A DNA stretch of 27,709 nucleotides from Rickettsia typhi (lineage in GTDB: Bacteria > Pseudomonadota > Alphaproteobacteria > Rickettsiales > UBA1997), in NCBI GenBank assembly GCA_945874115.1, contig CAMCFD010000009.1, positions 1-27,709 on the forward strand. Reading direction: 5' to 3'. The position numbers and the translations under genes are program-made. Shown one piece after another: positions 21,291 through 27,709 of this stretch; position 1 is the stretch's first letter, and each line of letters begins with the position of its first letter. A model generated the notes under the pieces. It saw nothing but the letters and a program-made list of their open reading frames with translations, was not told where the DNA came from and searched no databases.

Positions 21291-23564
21291 CTAAATTGAC
21301 GCTCTAACTTGTTTAGTAGCATCAACCATTTGTTTTAAAGCTTGCTTAGTTTCTGGCCAAGCGCGTGTTTTCAAGCCGCAATCAGGGTTAACCCAGATTT
21401 GCTCAGACTTCAAAACTGCTGCTGCTTTTTGCAATAAATTAACCATTTCTTCGGTTTTTGGAACGCGCGGAGAGTGAATGTCATAAACGCCGGGCCCGAT
21501 TTCATTTGGATATTTAAAGTTGATGAAGGCGTTTAATAATTCCATATTCGAACGTGAAGTTTCGATTGAAATAACGTCTGCATCCATATCAGCAATGGCT
21601 TTAATGATGTCGTTAAACTCAGAATAACACATGTGAGTGTGAATTTGAGTTCTGTCTTCAACACCTGAAGCCGTAACGCGGAAAGCGTCAACTGCCCATT
21701 TCAAATAATTTTCCCATTTTGCTTTGCGAATTGGCAAACCTTCGCGTAGAGCGGCTTCGTCGATTTGGATAATTTTGATTCCAGCTTTTTCCAAATCAAC
21801 AACTTCGTCACGAATTGCAAACGCAATTTGAAGAGCGGTGTCGCTTCTTGGTTGGTCGTTACGCAAGAAAGACCATTGCAAAATAGTGATTGGGCCAGTT
21901 AACATCCCTTTCATATATTTTTTAGTCAAACTTTGTGCATATTTCGCCCATTCAACAGTCATCGGAAGTGGTCTTGAAACATCTCCGAAAATTACTGGAG
22001 GTTTAACGCAGCGCGAGCCATAACTTTGAACCCAGCCATTTTTCGTGAAAGTGAAGCCTTTAAGTTGTTCGCCGAAATATTCAACCATGTCATTTCTTTC
22101 AAATTCGCCGTGAACTAAAACGTCAAGGTCGATTTCTTCTTGAAAGGCAACGGTTCTCGCAGTTTCTTCTTTGATGAATTTTTCATAATCAGCAACAGAA
22201 ATTTTTCCGGCTTTGAAATCAGCACGAGCCTTACGAACTTCTGCAGTTTGAGGAAATGAACCAATTGTAGTAGTTGGAAATAAAGGCAATTTCAATTCAT
22301 TGATTTGAATTTGTCTTCTTTTTTGATAATTGTTTTTACGATTTTTGTCGTCTTCAGTAACGTTTGCAATGCGCTTTTTAACGGCTTCGTCGTGAATTTT
22401 AGATGAAGTTTTTCTCGCCGCATTAGCTTTTTTATTAGCCGAAATGTCAACATTATCACCGTCAACAGCCTTAGCAATTGAAGTGATTTCAGTCAATTTT
22501 TGTTTGGCAAAAGATAACCAAGATTTGATTTCTGAATCAAGTTTGTCTTCATTTTCTAAGTTAACTGGAGAGTGAATCAAAGAGCAAGAAGAACCAATAA
22601 TCACGCGTTCGCGACCAAGTTTTGCAATCGCTTTTTTCGCGATTTCGCAAGATTCTTCAATATTGTTGATCCAAATATTTCTTCCATCAACAAGTCCGAT
22701 AGACAAAGACTGGCCAGCTTTCACGGCGTCTAAAGCTTTTTCAAGTTGGTTAGGTGCGCGAACTAAATCGATGTGAACCGAATCAGTGTTTAAGCCAAAT
22801 GCCAAGGCAGTGTTGTCTTCTAAACCTTCAAAATAAGTTGCAAGGTGAAGTTTGATTTCGCCTGCAAATTTTTTGATTTGTGCAAAAGCTTCAACATAAG
22901 CGTCGGCGGCTTTTTTCGACAAGTCGGTGATCAAAAATGGCTCGTCAATTTGAACGTCTTTAACACCAATTTCAGCCAATTTTGCGAATAATTCTTTATA
23001 AGCCACAAGTAAATTTGGCAATAAATCAAGCTTTTCGAATTCGCTTGTGGTTTTGCCAAGAAGCAAGAAAGACACGGGCCCGATGATAACTGGACGAGTT
23101 TCAAAACCAGCTTTTTTAGCTTCTAAATATTCGTCAAAAATTTTACTTGAAGAAAGTTTGAATTTTTGATCTTTTTTGAATTCGGCAACAATATAGTGAT
23201 AATTTGTGTCGAACCATTTTGTCATTTCCATTGCGAACACGTCAAGGCCGCTTTTTTGCGCGCCACGAGCCATTGCGAAATATAAATCGAGGTCAACATT
23301 TCCGCCATCGAATTTAAAACGCTCAGGAACCGCGCCAAATAGGGCGATTGTGTCTAAAACTTGGTCATAAAATGAAAAGTCATTTGATGGAATGTGAGAA
23401 ATTCCGGCGTTTTTTTGTTCTTGCCAGTTTTTATTTCTGATTTCTGAGGCAGCTTTTTGTAGGTCAGCAGCGCTTGTTGCGCCTTTCCAATAGCTTTCAA
23501 CAGCTTTTTTTAATTCGCGATTTTCACCAATTCTAGGAAAACCTAAAGATGCAGTTTTTAACAT
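21291..23564 (-). CDS. metE: cobalamin-independent methionine synthase
   Basis: MetE transfers a methyl group from 5-methyltetrahydropteroyl-triglutamate to homocysteine, the last step of methionine synthesis, without vitamin B12. The 757 residues are nearly the same length as E. coli MetE (753). The zinc ligands are all present with a constant offset of three: H644 and C646 (HTHMC), E668 (SIETSRS) and C729 (NPDCGL). The N-terminal barrel begins ASLGFPRIGENRELKKA. The linker at about 385-430 is Lys/Asn-rich. It stands alone with a hairpin leader and a terminator. A complete methionine synthase is unusual for strict intracellular Rickettsiales and suggests real amino acid synthesis, or salvage of homocysteine. 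The assignment is secure. Confidence 0.98.
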   Translation of the reverse strand: MLKTASLGFPRIGENRELKKAVESYWKGATSAADLQKAASEIRNKNWQEQKNAGISHIPSNDFSFYDQVLDTIALFGAVPERFKFDGGNVDLDLYFAMARGAQKSGLDVFAMEMTKWFDTNYHYIVAEFKKDQKFKLSSSKIFDEYLEAKKAGFETRPVIIGPVSFLLLGKTTSEFEKLDLLPNLLVAYKELFAKLAEIGVKDVQIDEPFLITDLSKKAADAYVEAFAQIKKFAGEIKLHLATYFEGLEDNTALAFGLNTDSVHIDLVRAPNQLEKALDAVKAGQSLSIGLVDGRNIWINNIEESCEIAKKAIAKLGRERVIIGSSCSLIHSPVNLENEDKLDSEIKSWLSFAKQKLTEITSIAKAVDGDNVDISANKKANAARKTSSKIHDEAVKKRIANVTEDDKNRKNNYQKRRQIQINELKLPLFPTTTIGSFPQTAEVRKARADFKAGKISVADYEKFIKEETARTVAFQEEIDLDVLVHGEFERNDMVEYFGEQLKGFTFTKNGWVQSYGSRCVKPPVIFGDVSRPLPMTVEWAKYAQSLTKKYMKGMLTGPITILQWSFLRNDQPRSDTALQIAFAIRDEVVDLEKAGIKIIQIDEAALREGLPIRKAKWENYLKWAVDAFRVTASGVEDRTQIHTHMCYSEFNDIIKAIADMDADVISIETSRSNMELLNAFINFKYPNEIGPGVYDIHSPRVPKTEEMVNLLQKAAAVLKSEQIWVNPDCGLKTRAWPETKQALKQMVDATKQVRASI

Positions 23565-23583
23565 ATATTTAAGAATTTAAAGT

Positions 23584-23628
23584 TTGTGCAAGGCTTTGCA
23601 ACACAAGATAAAAGGCGGGCTCGCTTTT
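23584..23628 (-). promoter_or_regulatory. two hairpins with identical AGCC loops in the metE leader
   Basis: Read on the minus strand, AAAAG-CG (AGCC) CG-CTTTT with a one-base bulge (23628-23610) is followed by TTGTG-GCAA (AGCC) TTGC-CACAA with a two-base bulge (23606-23584). They end 19 bases before the metE ATG. The first is followed by a T-rich end (CTTTTATC), as in an attenuator. It does not resemble a SAM or cobalamin riboswitch that I know. Confidence 0.5.
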
Positions 23629-23646
23629 GGAAAACGTTTGAAAAAT

Positions 23647-23666
23647 TTGACAAAATTTTCTGTCAA
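23647..23666. promoter_or_regulatory. TTGACA-N8-TGTCAA palindrome upstream of metE
   Basis: Perfect 6-base arms with an AT-only core except one C, between metE (-) and the ferredoxin reductase gene (+). It may be an operator, and its minus-strand arm is also a full -35 hexamer. In the rest of this 332-base gap (23667-23896) I see only AT-rich sequence, with no ORF. Confidence 0.4.
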
Positions 23667-23896
23667 GATACTAAAATTGTATTGTGTTTTGACTAAATAA
23701 TCAAGTGTTAATTTTAATTTTTTAGTCGCGGATTTATGTGGATAAAGTTTGATATTTTTTAGAAAAATCGTGAATTCTAAGAAAATGCTGGAAATTTAGT
23801 AAAATCAGGGCTAGAATTGGTGAAAATGATTTTTTTGAGTGATTTATTTTTAGAAATTTTTCAGGCAAAAACTTACTAAATATAACAAAAGATAAA

Positions 23897-24892
23897 ATGT
23901 TAAAGACAGATCTAGTCATAATTGGTGCTGGTCCGGCGGGGATTTTTTCGATTTTCGAGGCGGGAATGTTAAAGATAAAATGCCACGTGATCGACACGCT
24001 AGAGCACATCGGCGGCCAGTGCACGGCGCTTTATCCTGAGAAGCCAATTTATGATATTCCGGCTTTTCCAAAAATTTTAGCCAGCGATTTAATTAACCAG
24101 TTAGAAGAGCAGGCGAGGCCTTTTGCGCCCGTTTATCACTTGAATCAGCGCGTTGATAAAATTACGAAGCTTCCCGATGGTTTTTTGGTTGAAACTTCGA
24201 AAAATACGCAAATTGAATGTAGCGCGATCATTATTGCCGCCGGTTGCGGAGCCTTCGGACCCAACAGACCGCCGCTTGCAGGCATTGAGCAATATGAAGG
24301 AAAATCGATTTTTTATTCGATAAAATCGAAAGCGCTTTTTGCTGATAAAAATGTGGTGATTGCTGGCGGCGGCGACTCTGCGGTTGACTGGGCTCTAAGC
24401 TTGGTTGATGTAGCAAAAAACGTGTCTTTGGTTCACAGGCGCGACAAATTTCGCTGCGCTCCTGAAAGTGCTGATAAACTTAAGAAACTTACCGATCAAG
24501 GTCGAATTGAAATGGTAGTTCCTTATCAACTTGATGGCTTGAAAGGCTCTAACGGCATGCTTTCACACGTGTTGGTTAAAGATTTTGATGGCAATGTTAA
24601 AGAAGTTGAAGCTGATTATTTATTGCCATTTTATGGCCTAGCGATGGAGCTTGGTCCCATTGCTGACTGGGGTTTGAACTTGCATAAAAACTTTATCGAA
24701 GTTGATGTTTCGACGATGAAAACCTCGATCGATGGAATTTATGCGATTGGCGATATTGCGCATTATAAAAATAAATTAAAGTTGATTCTAAACGGCTTTG
24801 GAGAAGCGGCCACAGCTTGTCACGATATTTATAAAATCGTTTATCCCGACCAAGTTTTCCATTTTGAATATTCAACTTCGAAAGGTATATAA
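23897..24892 (+). CDS. ferredoxin/flavodoxin-NADP reductase, thioredoxin-reductase-like type
   Basis: The enzyme transfers electrons between NADPH and ferredoxin or flavodoxin through FAD. The 331 residues have two dinucleotide-binding motifs: GAGPAG at 11-16 for FAD and GGGDSAVDWAL in the second half for NADPH, followed by HRRDKFR (the Arg pair that binds the NADPH phosphate) and the FAD motif YAIGDIA. EHIGGQCTALYPEKPIYDIPAFP (37-59) is typical of the YumC-type family. The redox CxxC of real thioredoxin reductases is absent, which separates it from TrxB. In alphaproteobacteria of this type it is usual to find it for iron-sulfur or heme-related electron supply. The LolC/E gene starts two bases after its stop, so they share a transcript. 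Confidence 0.92.
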   Translation: MLKTDLVIIGAGPAGIFSIFEAGMLKIKCHVIDTLEHIGGQCTALYPEKPIYDIPAFPKILASDLINQLEEQARPFAPVYHLNQRVDKITKLPDGFLVETSKNTQIECSAIIIAAGCGAFGPNRPPLAGIEQYEGKSIFYSIKSKALFADKNVVIAGGGDSAVDWALSLVDVAKNVSLVHRRDKFRCAPESADKLKKLTDQGRIEMVVPYQLDGLKGSNGMLSHVLVKDFDGNVKEVEADYLLPFYGLAMELGPIADWGLNLHKNFIEVDVSTMKTSIDGIYAIGDIAHYKNKLKLILNGFGEAATACHDIYKIVYPDQVFHFEYSTSKGI

Positions 24893-24894
24893 TT

Positions 24895-26145
24895 ATGTTT
24901 AACAAACTAGAATTTCTGATTGCTTATCGTTATTTGCGCTCGAAACGCAAAGAGGGATTTATTTCGGTGACCGCAGTTTTCTCGTTTGTAGGAATTATGA
25001 TTGGCGTTGCGACCTTGATAATCGTGATGTCGGTGATGAACGGTTTTCGCCACGATTTGGTTGAGCGTATTCTTGGCATCAACTCACATTTGACAATCTA
25101 CAGCCGTGCGCATTCAATTGAAAATTATGACGAAATTGTTGACAAACTTCGCAAAATTGATTCGGTAAAATATGTTAATCCAATTGTTGAAAGTCAGGCG
25201 ATGATTTCGTCGGCTAGCAAGTCTGCGGGCTCTTTGATTAAGGGTATAAAATTGCAAGATTTAGAAAATAAAAAACTGATTTCAGACAATATTTTAGCTG
25301 GCAGTTTGGCGAAAATTTCTGATAAAAACAATGTTATTATTGGCGCTGGAATTGCTAATAACATGGGTTTGCGTGTTGGTGATGATATAAAATTAATTTC
25401 TGCTGAGGTTAATAATTCTTTGCTCGGTGCAATTCCGCGAGTCAAGACTTATAAGGTTGCGGGTGTGTTTGAAAGTGGAATGTATGAATATGATTCGACC
25501 ACAATTTTCTTAAATTTTGAAATGGCGCAAACCCATTTCCGCTTCGCTCAAAAAGCTTCGGGCATTGAAATTTTTGTTGACGATGTTGAAAATTTAAGCG
25601 AAATTAAAATGGAAATTTTCAATGTTTTAAAAGAAAATCCAAACTTATATTTTGTTGATTGGAAACAGTCAAATGCGTCTTTCATCGAAGCTTTGAAAAT
25701 TGAAAGTACGGTGATGTTTTTAATCTTGACGCTGATAATTTTGGTCGCCGCATTTAACATAATTTCAAGTATGATTATGCTTGTGAAGGACAAAAATAAA
25801 AACATCGCGTTGCTTCGTACGCTTGGTATGGAGAAGGGTGCGGTGATGAGAATTTTCTTGATTTGTGGATCGGCGATTGGATTTGTCGGAACGTTTCTTG
25901 GATTATTTATCGGCGTGTTGTTTTCGGCTAATATTGACGCGATTAAGCGTTTTGTTGAAGGCATTAGCGGCGCGACTTTGTTTAATCCGGCGATATATTT
26001 TTTATCGACGTTGCCATCGCAAATTTTGGCTTCTGACGTAATTTTAATCGTGTCAATGAGTCTGGTAATTAGTTTTTTGGCGACACTTTATCCCGCTTAT
26101 CGCGCCAGCAAGGCTGATCCGGCGGAAATTTTGCGATATGAATAA
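24895..26145 (+). CDS. lolC: lipoprotein-releasing ABC transporter permease LolC/LolE family
   Basis: LolCDE extracts mature lipoproteins from the inner membrane and passes them to LolA for transport to the outer membrane. The 416-residue protein has the classic layout: an N-terminal ARYLRSKRKEGFIS-like start (YRYLRSKRKEGFIS, 11-24), TM1 (about 23-47), a large periplasmic domain (about 50-270), then TM2 (272-296), TM3 (319-344) and TM4 (381-402), and an ending with YPAYRASKADPAEILRYE. MVMNGF-like SVMNGFRHDL (46-55) and LLRTLGMEKGAVMRIF (306-321, coupling helix region) are characteristic. I cannot separate LolC from LolE; many alphaproteobacteria have one such subunit. lolD does not follow. 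An outer-membrane lipoprotein client is encoded at 7201-8166. Confidence 0.92.
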   Translation: MFNKLEFLIAYRYLRSKRKEGFISVTAVFSFVGIMIGVATLIIVMSVMNGFRHDLVERILGINSHLTIYSRAHSIENYDEIVDKLRKIDSVKYVNPIVESQAMISSASKSAGSLIKGIKLQDLENKKLISDNILAGSLAKISDKNNVIIGAGIANNMGLRVGDDIKLISAEVNNSLLGAIPRVKTYKVAGVFESGMYEYDSTTIFLNFEMAQTHFRFAQKASGIEIFVDDVENLSEIKMEIFNVLKENPNLYFVDWKQSNASFIEALKIESTVMFLILTLIILVAAFNIISSMIMLVKDKNKNIALLRTLGMEKGAVMRIFLICGSAIGFVGTFLGLFIGVLFSANIDAIKRFVEGISGATLFNPAIYFLSTLPSQILASDVILIVSMSLVISFLATLYPAYRASKADPAEILRYE

Positions 26146-26483
26146 TTTAGGCTATCGCGATTTGTGATTGGCTTGGTTTTTTATCCAAGGCAAAATTCTA
26201 ATCTTTAAAGCCCTCGTCTTATTTTAATTTCTAGGCGCTGTTAAATGGTTCTTTCGATTTTAGATCCACCCTATTTCTGCTTATTTTTCGACAAAATTGC
26301 TCAAAATATATCCAGATATTTTTCAAAAAAGCGCTCAAAATATGATAAAATCTAAAATTGAAATAATTATTTACACTGCCTAAGAAATTTCAAAATCCCT
26401 CAAAGTCCTTCTAATTCTTGCTCCTTGCAATTGCTTTAATTTAGTATTACAATCAGAAATTGGAACTTAATAAAAATATATTT
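26146..26483. other. 338-base gap without a recognised gene
   Basis: AT-rich. Two arms pair over 12 bases with one mismatch: TTCGATTTTAGA (26253-26264) and TCTAAAATTGAA (26351-26362). An 11-base direct repeat GCTCAAAATAT occurs at 26299-26309 and 26333-26343. No long ORF, no tRNA. It probably holds the lpxR promoter, but no hexamer pair with good spacing stands out. Confidence 0.5.
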
Positions 26484-27647
26484 ATGTTAAAAAAGTTCAG
26501 TAAAATTATCTTCGCTGCCCTCATTATTTTTAGCCAACCATCTTATGCGGCGCCAAGTTCGAAAGGTGAATTGAAAAGTGGAAAATCTCATAAAAATCAA
26601 GAAAATTCTCAAGACAAAATTGCGCAAAACCAAGAAATCCAAGCTCTAAAGTCGAAAGATGTTGAGCCGATTAAAATTACTTTGGCTGACGATATTGTGT
26701 TGACTGAATATGTTCCGAAGCGTCACGAAAAAGACCGTAAAGGCATTTTCACTTATGTTCTTGAAAACGACAAATTTGCAGGAACGGATCGTGGATATAC
26801 CAACGGAATGCGCTTTTCTTACACCACTTCGCAAGATTCGATGCCGAGTTTTGTGCAAAAGGCCGCGTCATATTTGCCGCTTCTTACGAGAAATGGTGCA
26901 AAGCGCATCAATATTGCTATCGGACAAAGCATGTTCACGCCAAATGATACTTATGCTTCTCAGCCAATTCCTAACGACAGGCCTTATGCGGGTTGGGCTT
27001 ATGGCTCTCTTGGATTAATTTCTGATACTGAAAAGATTCTCGATGTTGCGGTGTTAACCATTGGTATTGTTGGGCCATCGGCACAAGGTAAGAACGCGCA
27101 AAATGAAGTTCATAAAGCGATGGGAGTCGAAGAATCTCATGGCTGGAAAAACCAATTGAAGGATGAACTAGGCGTTAATTTTACTTATGAACGCAAGTGG
27201 CGCAACATTTTTGAAGCATCGCCATTTGGTTTTGCGATTGATGCAATTCCTCATCTTGGCATAAATCTTGGAAACGTTGATACCAGCGCCGCCGCCGGAG
27301 TAACGGTTCGCCTTGGCTATGATTTGCCAAGTGATTATGGTCCGCCGCGAATTCGCCCAAGCTTGCCCGGCTCTGATTTTTTTGTCCCGAGTAAACAAAT
27401 AACGGGCTATTTATTTTCGACCCTTTCGGGCAGCTATGTCGTGCGCAATATTTTTCTTGATGGCAACAGTTTTCGTTCTGGTCCAAGTGTCGAAAAAAGA
27501 GACTTAGTTGGAAGCTTACAAGTTGGCGTTTCGGCGGCTTATAAAGACATCAGAATTTCATACGCAAATGTCCTGTTAACTGAGGAGTATGTAGGCGAAC
27601 AAGGTAATGTAAAATTTGGTGTTTTCACTGTTTCTTACAGGTTCTGA
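26484..27647 (+). CDS. lpxR: lipid A 3'-O-deacylase LpxR-like outer-membrane protein
   Basis: LpxR removes the 3'-acyloxyacyl group from lipid A in the outer membrane, which in Salmonella and others weakens TLR4 recognition. The start is the ATG at 26484; a TTG eight codons earlier is rejected because the ATG gives a clean signal peptide (KK, hydrophobic core, cleavage after SYA). The mature 365 residues open with a Lys/Gln-rich linker, then the family motif ENDKFAGTDRGYTNGMRFSY (94-113; N95/D96 of the catalytic set), PNDRPYAGWAYGSLGL (163-178) and SAQGKNAQNEVHKAMG (199-214; the catalytic His is H210). A terminal aromatic residue (VSYRF) fits a beta-barrel exported by BAM. All key residues seem present, so it should be active. 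It is alone, with no lpx neighbours. Confidence 0.88.
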   Translation: MLKKFSKIIFAALIIFSQPSYAAPSSKGELKSGKSHKNQENSQDKIAQNQEIQALKSKDVEPIKITLADDIVLTEYVPKRHEKDRKGIFTYVLENDKFAGTDRGYTNGMRFSYTTSQDSMPSFVQKAASYLPLLTRNGAKRINIAIGQSMFTPNDTYASQPIPNDRPYAGWAYGSLGLISDTEKILDVAVLTIGIVGPSAQGKNAQNEVHKAMGVEESHGWKNQLKDELGVNFTYERKWRNIFEASPFGFAIDAIPHLGINLGNVDTSAAAGVTVRLGYDLPSDYGPPRIRPSLPGSDFFVPSKQITGYLFSTLSGSYVVRNIFLDGNSFRSGPSVEKRDLVGSLQVGVSAAYKDIRISYANVLLTEEYVGEQGNVKFGVFTVSYRF

Positions 27648-27654
27648 GAATTTA

Positions 27655-27687
27655 TTCCTAAGCAATTTTATCATAGATTTTTAGGAA
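27655..27687 (+). terminator. hairpin after lpxR
   Basis: TTCCTAA (27655-27661) and TTAGGAA (27681-27687) are perfect 7-base arms with a 19-base AT-rich loop, eight bases after the lpxR stop. No T-run follows, so termination is uncertain. Confidence 0.35.
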
Positions 27688-27709
27688 ATTTATTAGAAAA
27701 ATTAACAAA

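Noticed and set aside
23584..23628. SAM or cobalamin riboswitch before metE
   Set aside because: No conserved core of either class was found; only two simple hairpins are present.
24693..24905. 70-codon minus-strand frame at the ferredoxin reductase-LolC/E junction
   Set aside because: Antisense of two well-supported genes.
26460..26483. TTG start eight codons before lpxR
   Set aside because: The ATG at 26484 gives a normal Sec signal peptide.

Overview
The window looks like a piece of chromosome from an AT-rich alphaproteobacterium, most likely a host-associated lineage of the Rickettsiales or Holosporales type. This rests on the low GC content, a flavin-dependent thymidylate synthase (ThyX), a Cys-less L31, a bactofilin paired with an M23 peptidase, a thioredoxin-reductase-like ferredoxin-NADP reductase, a lipid A deacylase, and a large protein with a ubiquitin-like-protease (Ulp1/C48) signature, which is a typical effector fold in bacteria living in eukaryotic cells. 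It keeps metabolic genes that strict Rickettsia lack or usually lack (eno, proB, metE, a BioH-like esterase), so it is probably less reduced. The taxonomic call is inference.

Layout. 1-728 is the 3' part of a gene that starts outside the window and shares a domain with the C48-like protein. 756-2717 (-) is uvrC. 2953-4995 (+) is thyX, tatA (56 aa) and an ExoD-family membrane protein, interspersed with three copies of a palindromic extragenic repeat. A near-consensus extended -10 promoter precedes rho (5219-6916), whose protein has a long Arg/Asp/Ser/Asn-rich N-terminal extension and which ends in an intrinsic terminator. An OmpA-like lipoprotein and proB follow with a 1-base gap, then eno, a divergent glutathione-synthetase-like ATP-grasp gene and gltX. 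A bactofilin and an M23 peptidase overlap on the minus strand (13615-15250).

From 15.5 kb come rpmE with a structured leader, a BioH-like hydrolase, the C48-like/PDZ protein (16596-18416, -), a divergent acidic orphan ORF, and yifB/comM (-). The 730-base gap at 20561-21290 holds a promoter, a GC-enriched segment with strong long-range and local base pairing (a candidate new structured RNA), and a frameshifted ORF remnant. metE (-) has a leader with two hairpins carrying the same loop. The right end carries the ferredoxin reductase, a LolC/E permease (2-base gap) and an LpxR-type lipid A 3'-O-deacylase.

The most notable items are the C48-like protease fused to a PDZ domain and its domain-sharing relative at the left edge, the candidate structured RNA at about 20690-20940, the palindromic repeat family around tatA, and the candidate L31 and metE leader structures. 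No tRNA, rRNA, complete insertion sequence, CRISPR array or prophage was seen. All homology and structure calls were made by eye.
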